Under the pieces are notes generated by a model. It had not been told where the DNA came from, made no database searches, and saw only the letters and a list, made by a program, of their open reading frames with translations. Positions 56,169 to 64,000 of a stretch of DNA of 64,000 bases are shown here, piece after piece (the stretch's first letter is position 1; the number at the start of each line of letters is the position of its first letter). This DNA is from Betaproteobacteria bacterium. GTDB lineage: Bacteria > Pseudomonadota > Gammaproteobacteria > Burkholderiales > Casimicrobiaceae. The stretch lies in the NCBI GenBank assembly GCA_013298145.1, contig JAAFJO010000003.1:434001-498000 (forward strand), given 5' to 3'. A program made the position numbers and the translations under genes.

Positions 56169-57185
56169 ATGAATCAACGCTGTATCGACATCCACAGCCA
56201 TTTCTTCCCGCGAAACGCGCCTGATTTCGCGGCGAAGTTCGGCGAATCCTCGGGGCCGTGGCCTACGCTCGAGCACAACGGCGACGGCACTGGCATGATG
56301 CTGCTCGGCGGAAAGCCGTTTCGACCGGTGCACTCGGCGCTGTGGGACCCGAAAGCCCGTGTCGCCGAACTCGATCGAAATAACGTTTCGCTGCAAATCG
56401 TTTGCGCGACGCCTGTAATGTTCGCGTACGGCGCTCCAGCGGAACAAGCGGCATATGTGGCCACGGCGTACAACGATCTGGCGATCGAATTTGCGAATGA
56501 AAGCGGCGGTCGCATCAAAGCGCTCGCGCAAGTGCCGCTACAGGATACCGATCTTGCTTGCAAGGAACTGACTCGTGCGATGCGCGCCGGATGCGTCGGT
56601 GTACAAATTGGTAACCACGTCGGCAATCGAGAGTTGGACGACGAAGGTATCGTGCGCTTCCTTGCGCATTGCGCGCATGAAGGCGCACCGGTCCTGGTGC
56701 ATCCGTGGGACATGCTGGGTGGCGATCGATTGAAACGCTGGATGAGCGCGTGGACGGTGGCAATGCCGGCGGAGACGCAGCTCGGCATTATGTCGATGAT
56801 CCTAGGTGGTGCGTTTGACAAGCTGCCGCGCGATTTGAAAGTTTGCTTCGCGCACGGCGGCGGGAGCTTTCCGTATCTGCTTGGACGCCTCGAGAACGCA
56901 TGGCATCGTCGCGACATCGTACGCGGCGAATCGAGGCATCCGCCGTCGAAGTATTTGGATCGCTTCTACGTTGATTCAGCCGTGTTTGATCAGCGCGCGC
57001 TGCGACTCTTGATCGACACCATGAGCGCGGACAACATCATGGTGGGCTCAGATGCGCCGTTTCCGCTGGGCGAAGAAAACATTGGTCAGCTCATTCGCTC
57101 ATCGCCCCATTGCGACAGCAACGCGAAGGAGAAAATGTTGCAAATCAACGCAGCACATTTTTTTGATTTAACCGTTATTAAATAA
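56169..57185 (+). CDS. nbaD: 2-amino-3-carboxymuconate-6-semialdehyde decarboxylase
   Basis: Zinc-dependent amidohydrolase-fold decarboxylase acting on the NbaC product, diverting it from quinolinate formation. 338 residues: CIDIHSHFFP (zinc ligands His9 and His11), HPWDMLGGDRL with the third His, FAHGGGSFPYLLGRLENAW, and the Asp in GSDAPFPLGEEN. Substrate assignment rests on the strong match to ACMSD and the adjacent nbaC. Confidence 0.95.
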   Translation: MNQRCIDIHSHFFPRNAPDFAAKFGESSGPWPTLEHNGDGTGMMLLGGKPFRPVHSALWDPKARVAELDRNNVSLQIVCATPVMFAYGAPAEQAAYVATAYNDLAIEFANESGGRIKALAQVPLQDTDLACKELTRAMRAGCVGVQIGNHVGNRELDDEGIVRFLAHCAHEGAPVLVHPWDMLGGDRLKRWMSAWTVAMPAETQLGIMSMILGGAFDKLPRDLKVCFAHGGGSFPYLLGRLENAWHRRDIVRGESRHPPSKYLDRFYVDSAVFDQRALRLLIDTMSADNIMVGSDAPFPLGEENIGQLIRSSPHCDSNAKEKMLQINAAHFFDLTVIK

Positions 57186-57404
57186 GGCGCGACTATTTGG
57201 AGTTTATTTACAGAAATAAGTATGCCAAAAACGTCGAAAAGTCGCGTCACAATCGAGTATCCGAACAATCCGCATGCGCGTGCGCATGTCAGCGTCCGCC
57301 GAAATACTTAGCTTCGCTTAAAAAATGCATGCGCCGCAATTGCGCGCTGATTTTTCTCTATTGAACGACCGCGTAAAGATCTCAAGTAAACCAACGAGCA
57401 CACC

Positions 57405-58505
57405 ATGATCGACTCAATTCAGTCGTTTTCCAAGAGCTACGCAGAAGCGCGTAGCAAGTTTCTTAGTGCCGCCGTAGACGCGGCGCTCGCTGTCGAATCG
57501 CACATTCATCCTCTGCGCGGACGCGACGGCGAGGAACTAGCGCTCGATGTCGTGCGAGAAGGACCGTTAGACGCCGAGCGCGTGCTCGTCGTTTCGAGCG
57601 CTTGCCACGGTGTGGAGGGCTATTGCGGCACCGGTGTCCAGGTAGCTGCGCTTCGCGATTCAGCGTGGCGAGACGCCGCGCGCGACGCGGGTGTTGCCGT
57701 GCTCTATCTGCACGCACTCAACCCCTATGGCTTCTCGCACTGGCGCCGCGTGACGAATGAAAACGTCGACCTTAATCGCAATTTTCACGACTTCTCGAAA
57801 CCGTTGCCAGTGAACACCGCCTATCGAGAGTTGCACGCTCTGCTGCTTCCCGATCAATGGCCGCCGCGCGATGAGAATGTGAAAGCGACAGAGCGGTTCA
57901 TTGCCGAACGCGGGATGCTTGCCTATCAGGCAGCGATTTCCGGCGGTCAGCACGAATTTCCGCAGGGCCTTTTTTTCGGCGGGCACGGGCCGACCTGGAG
58001 TAACGAGACGGTGCGTAAAGTGCTCCGACCGCAGTGCGCGAACGCAAAACGAATCGCTTGGATCGACTTGCACACCGGTCTCGGCCCAAACGGGCATGGC
58101 GAGCGCATCTACGCCGGACTCAATGATGCTGCGACCATTACCCGCGCGCGGCGCTGGTGGGATGGCGGCGGTGTAACGCCGGTCACGTCCACCTACGATG
58201 GCTCTTCGACTTCGGCACCACTCACGGGCTTGATGTGGTTTTCAGTCCATGATGAATGCCCGCATGCCGAGTACACCGGCATCGCGATGGAATACGGCAC
58301 CCTGCCCCTGACGGACGTACTGCTCGCGCTACGCGCAGAGCAATGGCTGCAACTACATCCTGAAGCGTCCGCAGCACAGCGAAACGCAATCAAAGCACAA
58401 CTCCTCGCGGCGTTTTATACCGATACCGATGAGTGGAAACACGCCGTCCTTCGCCAGGCACACGAGGCGATGCTGCAAGCGGTGAGGGGACTTAGCGAAA
58501 TGTGA
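57405..58505 (+). CDS. DUF2817 family M14-like carboxypeptidase
   Basis: A 366-residue protein related to zinc carboxypeptidases. CHGVEGYCGTGVQ supplies the first His and Glu ligands, LHALNPYGFSHWRRVTNENVDLNRNF is the conserved central motif, and IDLHTGLGPNGHGE supplies the third His. No signal peptide, so it is probably cytoplasmic. DUF2817 proteins are little studied; a role in processing an N-acyl or peptide substrate of the neighbouring catabolic genes is speculation. Confidence 0.85.
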   Translation: MIDSIQSFSKSYAEARSKFLSAAVDAALAVESHIHPLRGRDGEELALDVVREGPLDAERVLVVSSACHGVEGYCGTGVQVAALRDSAWRDAARDAGVAVLYLHALNPYGFSHWRRVTNENVDLNRNFHDFSKPLPVNTAYRELHALLLPDQWPPRDENVKATERFIAERGMLAYQAAISGGQHEFPQGLFFGGHGPTWSNETVRKVLRPQCANAKRIAWIDLHTGLGPNGHGERIYAGLNDAATITRARRWWDGGGVTPVTSTYDGSSTSAPLTGLMWFSVHDECPHAEYTGIAMEYGTLPLTDVLLALRAEQWLQLHPEASAAQRNAIKAQLLAAFYTDTDEWKHAVLRQAHEAMLQAVRGLSEM

Positions 58506-58518
58506 CTGCCGTGGGATT

Positions 58519-58582
58519 TGTAGGCGCGGGCTTGACCGCGCTTTGCGTCGCGCCCCGAAGCGCGGTCAAGCCCGCGCCTACA
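58519..58582. repeat. Perfect 25 base-pair inverted repeat, GCGGGCTTGACCGCG family
   Basis: Left arm 58519-58543 begins TGTAGGCGCGGGCTTGACCG; the right arm 58558-58582 is its exact complement across a 14-base loop. It lies between the convergent ends of the DUF2817 and LysR genes and could block read-through in both directions. Confidence 0.85.
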
Positions 58583-58599
58583 GACGAACGCGATGGCCA

Positions 58600-59520
58600 C
58601 TACGTGGCCGCCGCCACACGTACTGGCTTTTCTTGAAACAGCAGCGTGATCGTGTCACGCAGCCACTTGTTGGCATCGTCCTTTTGAACGCGCCGATGCC
58701 AAAACATGTTGACCTGAAACGAGAGGTCGGCAATCGGCGGTTTGCGCACTTCCAGCCCAAAGGGCGTCGCCGCTTCGAGCGCGAGCTTCTCAGGGACGGT
58801 GGCAATCAAATCGCTCTCGCGCAACACATACGGTACGGCAACGAAATGCGGCAGCTCAAGCGCGATGTTTCGCTTGATACCACGGCGTTGCATGATCGCT
58901 TCCACCTGCGCGTGACCCGTGCCTGCAGAGGTCACTACCGCGTGCTTCGCTTGCAGGAAGCGGGCGAGCGTGAGCGCGCCCTTTGCCAACGGGTTTGCGG
59001 CTGACATTAAACAACGATGGTGTTGCTCGAACAGGCGCTTTTGAAAAAAACCCGTACCGAGCTTGGGCAACCAGCCTAGCGCGAGATCAAGGTCACCGCT
59101 GGCAAGCTCACCCGCAACATCAATCTCGCTATTTCTTGCCGTCCCCAATCCGACGTTCGGTGCATGTTTCTCTAGGTGGTCCAACAAACGCGGCAGAAAA
59201 TAGATTTCCCCGATGTCAGTCATCGCGATTCGGAAGCGACGCGCGCTTCGCTTTGCGTCGAACTGCGAACGCTGCTCAAGGGCGCGCTCAATGTTCTGCA
59301 ACGATTCGCGAATGATCGGCGCCAACATCAGCGCGTAAGGCGTCGGCTGCATGCCGCGCGGCGAGCGTGTGAACAGCTCGTCGCCCAAGGCCGCGCGCAA
59401 CCTTGCCAGCGCGTTGCTGAGCGCTGGCTGCGTAAGCCCAACGCGATCAGCTGCGGCAGAAACTTTGCGCACTTCCATGAGCGCCACAAACGTGCGCAAG
59501 AGATTCAAATCGAGCTTCAT
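58600..59520 (-). CDS. LysR family regulator, NahR/NagR type
   Basis: 306 residues from ATG 59520 (MKLDLNLLRTFVALMEVRKVSAAADRVGLTQPALSNALARLR, an N-terminal winged helix). The effector domain contains FRIAMTDIGEIYFLPRLLDHLEKHAPNV and LDLALGWLPKLGTGFFQKRLFEQHHRCLM, which I recall as close to NahR/NagR, regulators responding to salicylate. An ATG at 59550 adds ten residues but is less family-like. Divergent from the oxygenase genes, it is their likely activator. Confidence 0.92.
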   Translation of the reverse strand: MKLDLNLLRTFVALMEVRKVSAAADRVGLTQPALSNALARLRAALGDELFTRSPRGMQPTPYALMLAPIIRESLQNIERALEQRSQFDAKRSARRFRIAMTDIGEIYFLPRLLDHLEKHAPNVGLGTARNSEIDVAGELASGDLDLALGWLPKLGTGFFQKRLFEQHHRCLMSAANPLAKGALTLARFLQAKHAVVTSAGTGHAQVEAIMQRRGIKRNIALELPHFVAVPYVLRESDLIATVPEKLALEAATPFGLEVRKPPIADLSFQVNMFWHRRVQKDDANKWLRDTITLLFQEKPVRVAAAT

Positions 59521-59548
59521 AGAACGCGCATTCTGATGCCTAATCAAC

Positions 59549-59563
59549 ATTCATACGGTCAAT
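59549..59563. promoter_or_regulatory. Candidate LysR operator between regulator and oxygenase
   Basis: ATTCATACGGTCAAT contains an ATT-N9-AAT dyad fitting the LysR T-N11-A pattern and begins ATTCA like known NahR sites. It is the best such site in the divergent region. Prediction only. Confidence 0.35.
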
Positions 59564-59687
59564 ATTGTTACTCTTGTTTCCTATCTACTGCAAATAACGC
59601 TATTGCGACAAAATTCCATCGGAGCAGGCGACTGGACTGAGCGGCAGCGTATTGCGCGCATCCGACGCCAGCGCATAGGAGACACGC

Positions 59688-60965
59688 ATGCAAAGTGCAG
59701 AATCAGTAGCGCCAGAACGGCGTCAGTCAAGCGCGCCACTGACTTGGTTTGAAGACGGCACGAGCCGCATTCCGTTTCGTGTTTACACCGAACCCGAATC
59801 GCACCAGCGAGAGCTTGAACGCTTTTTCTACAAGAATCACTGGTGCTATGTGGGGCTTGAAGCCGAAATTCCGAACGTGGGCGACTTCAAACGCACGGCG
59901 ATTGGCGAGCGATCTGTCGTGATGTCGCGCGCGGAGGATGGTAGCGTTCAGGTGTTTGAGAACGTGTGCGCTCACCGTGGCATGCAATTTTGTCGCGAGC
60001 GACATGGCAATCGAAAGGATTTTGTGTGTCCGTATCACCAGTGGAGTTATTCGCTCAAGGGTGATTTGCAGGGCGTACCGTTCATACGCGGCGTGAAGCA
60101 AGACGGCAAAGTGAACGGCGGCATGCCGCCCGATTTCAAGAAGGAAGAACACGGTTTGACCAAGCTTCGCGTTGCAACGCGTGGCGGTGTCGTGTTTGCA
60201 ACGTTCGATCACGCGATGGAATCGTTTGAGGATTTCGTGGGCGAAGCGGTGCTTCACTACTTTGATCGAATGTTCAACGGTCGCACATTGAAGATTCTTG
60301 GCTACAACCGTCAACGCATTCCGGGCAACTGGAAGTTGATGCAGGAGAACATTAAAGATCCGTATCACCCCGGATTGCTGCACACCTGGTTCGTGACCTT
60401 CGGACTTTGGCGGGCAGACAATAAATCCGAGCTCAAGATGGATCGCCATTTTCGACACGCATCGATGATTTCTACACGCGGTAATGCGCAAACTGCGAAC
60501 GAGGTAAGCAAGGTTTCGAGCTTCAAGCAAACCATGCAACTGCACGACGCCCGCTTTCTGGATATCGTGCCTGAAGCATGGTGGAATGGCCCGACCGCTG
60601 TGATGACCACCCTCTTCCCGAGCGTGATCTTGCAGCAACAAGTCAATAGCGTTTCGACGCGCCATATTCAACCGCGTGGCAATGGCGAATTCGATTTTGT
60701 GTGGACGCATTTCGGCTATGACGACGATACGCCTGAGATGACTGAGCGGCGACTCCGCCAATCCAATCTTTTCGGACCGGCGGGATTTGTTTCAGCGGAC
60801 GATGGTGAAGTGATCGAACTCTCACAGAAGGGGTTTGAGCAAAAACCCGAGCATCGCGCGCTCGCAGAGCTCGGCGGACGCGATGTCGGAGACACCGATC
60901 ACATGGTGACGGAAACGCTGATTCGCGGGATGTATGCGTATTGGCGGAAGGTTATGGACGAATGA
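59688..60965 (+). CDS. Rieske aromatic ring-hydroxylating oxygenase alpha subunit (salicylate 5-hydroxylase-like)
   Basis: The catalytic large subunit, 425 residues. Rieske cluster ligands Cys94/His96 (NVCAHRG) and Cys114/His117 (CPYHQW). The mononuclear iron site is in NIKDPYHPGLLHTW. Throughout it resembles NagG/AndAc-type proteins as I remember them, including LGYNRQRIPGNWKLMQEN, FGLWRADNKSELKMD and GDTDHMVTETLIRGMYAYWRKVM. With a NahR-like regulator the best guess is hydroxylation of salicylate or a similar aminobenzoate. Confidence 0.93.
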   Translation: MQSAESVAPERRQSSAPLTWFEDGTSRIPFRVYTEPESHQRELERFFYKNHWCYVGLEAEIPNVGDFKRTAIGERSVVMSRAEDGSVQVFENVCAHRGMQFCRERHGNRKDFVCPYHQWSYSLKGDLQGVPFIRGVKQDGKVNGGMPPDFKKEEHGLTKLRVATRGGVVFATFDHAMESFEDFVGEAVLHYFDRMFNGRTLKILGYNRQRIPGNWKLMQENIKDPYHPGLLHTWFVTFGLWRADNKSELKMDRHFRHASMISTRGNAQTANEVSKVSSFKQTMQLHDARFLDIVPEAWWNGPTAVMTTLFPSVILQQQVNSVSTRHIQPRGNGEFDFVWTHFGYDDDTPEMTERRLRQSNLFGPAGFVSADDGEVIELSQKGFEQKPEHRALAELGGRDVGDTDHMVTETLIRGMYAYWRKVMDE

Positions 60966-61006
60966 AACTCTCGCTACGCGCACAGGTTTCTTTTTGCGCA
61001 CATTTA

Positions 61007-61088
61007 CGCAGATTGCACGCCGATTTGCGCGGATTTTTCGTCAATAGAAATCTGCGTTAATCAGCGTTAGATCAGCGGTAATCTGCGT
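61007..61088. repeat. ATCTGCGT repeat region between alpha and beta subunit genes
   Basis: ACGCAGATT near 61007 and AATCTGCGT near 61080 are inverted, with further ATCTGCGT/TCAGCGT words between them. It occupies most of the 142-base gap within the oxygenase operon. Confidence 0.5.
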
Positions 61089-61107
61089 CAAAAAAACACC
61101 ACAAAAA

Positions 61108-61584
61108 ATGAACGAACAATTAGAGACGTACTTTGCTGTAACCCAGCTCCACGCGCGCTATGCGAGCGTCGTGGACGCGATCGATTGGGATGCGTGGTGT
61201 GAACTTTTCGTTGACGATTGCGTATATCGCATTCAGCCGCGAGAGAACTACGAACGCGGTTTTCCGCTGGCGACACTCTCATTCACAAGCAAGGGAATGC
61301 TCAAAGACCGTGCCTACGGCATTCGCGAAACGCTGTTTCACGATCCATACTACCAGCGCCATGTGATCGGCGCGCCGCTCATCCTTTCCTCAACCGAAGA
61401 TCGAATTACGTGCGAATCGAGCTATGCAGTGTTTCGAACAAAACTTTCAGAGCTATCGACCGTGTTCAACGTCGGTCGCTACATCGACGAGATCGTGCGC
61501 ACAGACGAAGGGCTCAAATTCAAATCGCGCCAATGCGTTTACGATAGCGAGATGATTCCGAATTCGATTATTTACCCGATATGA
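61108..61584 (+). CDS. Ring-hydroxylating oxygenase beta subunit
   Basis: A 158-residue small subunit of the SnoaL-like fold: EQLETYFAVTQLHARYASVVDAIDWDAWCELFVDDCVYRIQPRENYERGFPLATLSF (opening shown in part), DRAYGIRETLFHDPYYQRHVIGAP, and RQCVYDSEMIPNSIIYPI at the end. It has no cofactor and stabilises the alpha hexamer. Second gene of the operon; length and sequence are as in NagH/AndAd-type subunits. Confidence 0.93.
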   Translation: MNEQLETYFAVTQLHARYASVVDAIDWDAWCELFVDDCVYRIQPRENYERGFPLATLSFTSKGMLKDRAYGIRETLFHDPYYQRHVIGAPLILSSTEDRITCESSYAVFRTKLSELSTVFNVGRYIDEIVRTDEGLKFKSRQCVYDSEMIPNSIIYPI

Positions 61585-61608
61585 AAAGTGGTGTCTGTAC
61601 CCGCTGGA

Positions 61609-61713
61609 TGTCATTCCCGCGAACGCGGGAACCCACTGTTTACTACGCAGAAACGTTGTGAGTATCCACGCGCTCAGTCGCACGCATGGATTTGCGACTT
61701 CGCGCGAATGACA
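61609..61713. repeat. CCCGCGAACGCGGG-family repeat between beta subunit and ferredoxin genes
   Basis: TGTCATTCCCGCG (61609-61621) and CGCGCGAATGACA (61701-61713) are inverted ends matching 12 of 13. A related element sits at 4455-4560. Confidence 0.65.
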
Positions 61714-61739
61714 GTTTTTTGAATTAACTCAACAAGTCT

Positions 61740-62066
61740 ATGACCACAGAAACCTGGACCGAAGTCGCCGTCGAATTCGACATCTCCGAAGATCAAATGA
61801 CGCTCGGCGTCGAGCTGCCAGGTCAAGAGATCGCGCTCTATCGCGTCGAGGGTAAGGTGTACGCCACCGACGGCATTTGCTCACACGGGAACGCACGACT
61901 CTGCGATGGCTTTCTCGACGGCCACGAGATCGAATGCCCTCTACATCAAGGCAAGTTCGACGTGCGCGATGGGCGCGCGACATGCGCGCCAGCCACGGAA
62001 GACATCAAGAGCTATCCAGTGAAAATCGAAGGGAGTCGAGTGTTTGTTTGTCTCGATCCCGTGTAG
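61740..62066 (+). CDS. Rieske-type ferredoxin of the oxygenase system
   Basis: A 108-residue [2Fe-2S] carrier with ligands Cys47/His49 ([10 protein letters not shown]) and Cys66/His69 ([10 protein letters not shown]). It passes electrons to the alpha subunit. No ferredoxin reductase gene follows within the window, so a reductase encoded elsewhere would have to serve it. Confidence 0.95.
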   Translation: MTTETWTEVAVEFDISEDQMTLGVELPGQEIALYRVEGKVYATDGICSHGNARLCDGFLDGHEIECPLHQGKFDVRDGRATCAPATEDIKSYPVKIEGSRVFVCLDPV

Positions 62067-62102
62067 CTCATGTCAATTACGAGCTAAATTGCCTAAATAC
62101 CG

Positions 62103-62173
62103 TTTTAATTGGGCTAGAAGTCAATTATTGCGATAATCGTTACTGGTTATTTATGGCGCTTAGTCCTTCTGTT
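62103..62173. repeat. GGGCTAG-family repeat pair after the oxygenase operon
   Basis: TTTTAATTGGGCTAGA (62103-62118) is identical to 3255-3270, and GCGCTTAGTCCTTCTGTT (62156-62173) resembles 11597-11610. The two half-elements are about 40 bases apart in an AT-rich stretch. Confidence 0.6.
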
Positions 62174-62246
62174 TCAGGCGATCGAGCGAATTCATGTGAG
62201 GGAACTCATTCGGTTTTTTTGACTTCCGCGTCGATCAACCGCACGT

Positions 62247-63014
62247 TCACACGGACGCGAATCGAGCCGCGAGACTCGCCGCACTATCCCGCAATAAGTT
62301 TTGGTCCGCGCCAACGGCAACAAATAGTGCGCCATGCTCAGCGAAATACTTCGCAAGCGCTTCATCGCCGATCAACACGCCCGGGGCTTTGCCACACTTC
62401 AAAATAACCTTGAACGCGTCAACCGTAGCCTTCACCACATCGGGGTGTTTTGGGTTGCCAAGATGCCCCATGGCAGCGGATAAGTCCCCTGGGCCGATGA
62501 ACACGCCGTCGATGCCTGGCACACTCGCGATGGCCTCTAGATTGGCAATGCCCTCGAGCGTTTCAACCTGCACGAGTACGCAAATTTCCTCTTGCGCACG
62601 AACCGCGTAATCCTTCACGCGACCATAGTGGCTAGCACGCGGTGCGCCTGCGTAACCACGCACGCCAACAGGCGGATAGCTGCAATAGGAAACGGCATCG
62701 CGCGCTTCTTGTTCGGTTTGCACGTACGGAATGAGCACCGTCTGAACACCGACATCCAATAAGCGCTTCATCACCACCATGTCGTTCCAAGGCGGGCGAA
62801 CGATCGGAGCCGTTTTGCTGCCCTTCATCGCTTGGAGCTGGCTCACGATGTGGGGCAGCTCGTTGGGCGAATGCTCCATATCGAGCAGCAACCAATCAAA
62901 CCCACAATCCGCAAGAATTTCGGTTGAAATGTGGCTACATAAGTGCGACCACAAACCGATTTGCTGCTGTTTCGCTTTGATTGCGTGTTTGAAGTGATTG
63001 ATGGGTAGATCCAT
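62247..63014 (-). CDS. garL: HpcH/HpaI family aldolase, probable 2-dehydro-3-deoxyglucarate aldolase
   Basis: Class II pyruvate aldolase, about 255 residues from ATG 63014 (MDLPINHFKHAIKAKQQQIGLWSHLCSH). Conserved features: DWLLLDMEHSPNE, PIVRPPWND, LIPYVQTEQEARDAVSYCSYPPVGVRG, VQVETLEGIANLEAIASVPGIDGVFIGPGDLSAAMGHLG. Located 29 bases after glucarate dehydratase, whose product it would split to pyruvate and tartronate semialdehyde; the specific role rests on that pairing. The symbol is therefore tentative. Confidence 0.85.
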   Translation of the reverse strand: MDLPINHFKHAIKAKQQQIGLWSHLCSHISTEILADCGFDWLLLDMEHSPNELPHIVSQLQAMKGSKTAPIVRPPWNDMVVMKRLLDVGVQTVLIPYVQTEQEARDAVSYCSYPPVGVRGYAGAPRASHYGRVKDYAVRAQEEICVLVQVETLEGIANLEAIASVPGIDGVFIGPGDLSAAMGHLGNPKHPDVVKATVDAFKVILKCGKAPGVLIGDEALAKYFAEHGALFVAVGADQNLLRDSAASLAARFASV

Positions 63015-63043
63015 ATTTTTCGGTACACCACTGAATCGTTGAT

Positions 63044-64000
63044 TTATTGCCGTACGAGGCAAGGCATCTTGTTATTGAACTTCCAATTCGGAATCAGATA
63101 CTGCATCGCGATCGCATCGTCACGAACGCCGAGACCGTGTTGCAAGTAAAGCTGATGCGCGCGCTCCACTGACGCCATATCGAGCTCGATGCCGAGCCCA
63201 GGCTTCGTTGGCACACTAACGTATCCGTCCTTGATCTGGAGCGGCTCCTTGGTAAGGTATTCGCCGTCTTGCCAGATCCAATGCGTGTCGATCGCCGTGA
63301 CTTTGCCCGGCGCAGCGGCAGCGCAATGCGTGAACATCGCAAGCGACACGTCGAAATGATTGTTCGAATGCGAGCCCCAAGTGAGGTCATACATCTGACA
63401 AAGTTGGGCAACGCGAACGGAGCCTTGTAAGGTCCAAAAATGCGGGTCGGCAAGCGGAATATCGACAGACTGCAACTGAATTGAGTGAGCCATCTCACGC
63501 CAATCGGTTGCCACCATGTTCGTCGCCGTTGGCAGCCCAGTCGCACGACGAAATTCAGCCATGACTTCACGGCCTGAGAACACGCCTTCAGCGCCACATG
63601 GATCCTCAGCGTACGCCATCGTCTCACGATGATCACGAAGCAAACGAATCGCGTCTTTGAGGTGCCAGCCGCCGTTAGGGTCTAGCGTCACGCGCGCATT
63701 CGGGAAGGCTTCGTGAAGCGCGATGATCGCCTCCACCTCTTCTTCACCACGGAATACGCCGCCCTTTAGTTTGAAGTCTTGAAATCCGTAGCGCTCGTTT
63801 GTAGCGCGTGCGAGTTTGACAATGGCCTCGGGCGTCGCCGCTTCCTCGTTACGCAAACGACACCACTCGTTGTCGGCATCAAGCTCGGCGCGATATCGCA
63901 AATCCGTGCGCTTGCGATCGCCGATGTAGAACAAATAGCCAAGCATCTGTACGCGTTCGCGTTGCTGCCCCTCGCCCAAAAGCGCAGCGACCGGTACGTT
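63044..64000 (-). CDS. gudD: Glucarate dehydratase (5' end beyond the window)
   Basis: Enolase-superfamily enzyme dehydrating D-glucarate to 5-keto-4-deoxyglucarate. The frame runs off the right edge; the visible 318 residues are the C-terminal ~70 percent, beginning [14 protein letters not shown]. Seen: [12 protein letters not shown] with the catalytic Lys, [15 protein letters not shown] and [21 protein letters not shown] (metal ligands), [13 protein letters not shown], and [17 protein letters not shown] with the catalytic His. Continues into garL on the same strand. Confidence 0.96.
   Translation of the reverse strand, partial: NVPVAALLGEGQQRERVQMLGYLFYIGDRKRTDLRYRAELDADNEWCRLRNEEAATPEAIVKLARATNERYGFQDFKLKGGVFRGEEEVEAIIALHEAFPNARVTLDPNGGWHLKDAIRLLRDHRETMAYAEDPCGAEGVFSGREVMAEFRRATGLPTATNMVATDWREMAHSIQLQSVDIPLADPHFWTLQGSVRVAQLCQMYDLTWGSHSNNHFDVSLAMFTHCAAAAPGKVTAIDTHWIWQDGEYLTKEPLQIKDGYVSVPTKPGLGIELDMASVERAHQLYLQHGLGVRDDAIAMQYLIPNWKFNNKMPCLVRQ

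Overview
The window looks like a chromosomal segment of a betaproteobacterium with moderate-to-high GC; the genus cannot be fixed from this sequence. Evidence is the gene content and order: a sigma-70/DUF3619/DUF3106/RDD locus, hisZ-purA, serC-pheA-tyrA-aroA on one strand, gyrA divergent from an OmpA-family gene, and exbB-exbD-lpxK-Trm112-kdsB. No tRNA, rRNA, CRISPR array, transposase or phage module was seen.

Layout. 0-7 kb: the end of a secreted alpha/beta hydrolase, an ECF-type sigma factor with its membrane partner and companions, then hisZ, purA, an acetyltransferase and a phosphoribosyltransferase. 7-14 kb: a very large secreted metalloprotease, a cytochrome b561 and two periplasmic YceI proteins. 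14-20 kb, minus strand: the aromatic amino acid and serine genes aroA, tyrA, pheA and serC. 20-27 kb: a SAF-domain oxidoreductase, a class V aminotransferase, and an E1 pyruvate dehydrogenase-type enzyme that has no E2/E3 partners but lies divergent to an Lrp regulator and a PLP aminotransferase.

27.2-32.5 kb is the most unusual part. Four closely spaced plus-strand genes, and perhaps a fifth very small one, encode a hemopexin-propeller/amidase fusion, two large paralogous proteins of no family I recognise, and a papain-fold (NlpC/P60-like) protein. Together they read as a cell-wall-targeting or pore-forming antagonism or adhesion cassette, which I regard as the best candidate for an undescribed system.

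32.5-49 kb is housekeeping: gyrA, OmpA, accA, tilS, a TctC/Bug solute receptor, the lipid A/Kdo genes with exbBD, glnS and xseA. 49.6-55.2 kb pairs putrescine breakdown (puuD, puuA, an omega-aminotransferase) with convergent spermidine synthesis (speD, speE). 55.5-62.1 kb holds aromatic catabolism: 3-hydroxyanthranilate dioxygenase, ACMS decarboxylase, a DUF2817 peptidase, a NahR/NagR-type LysR regulator and a three-gene Rieske oxygenase like salicylate 5-hydroxylase. The window closes with a glucarate pair, an HpcH/HpaI aldolase and a glucarate dehydratase that runs off the end.

A second layer is a dense population of small palindromic repeats. At least five families occur between genes, and one copy lies inside tilS. 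They explain several odd gene ends and false start extensions.
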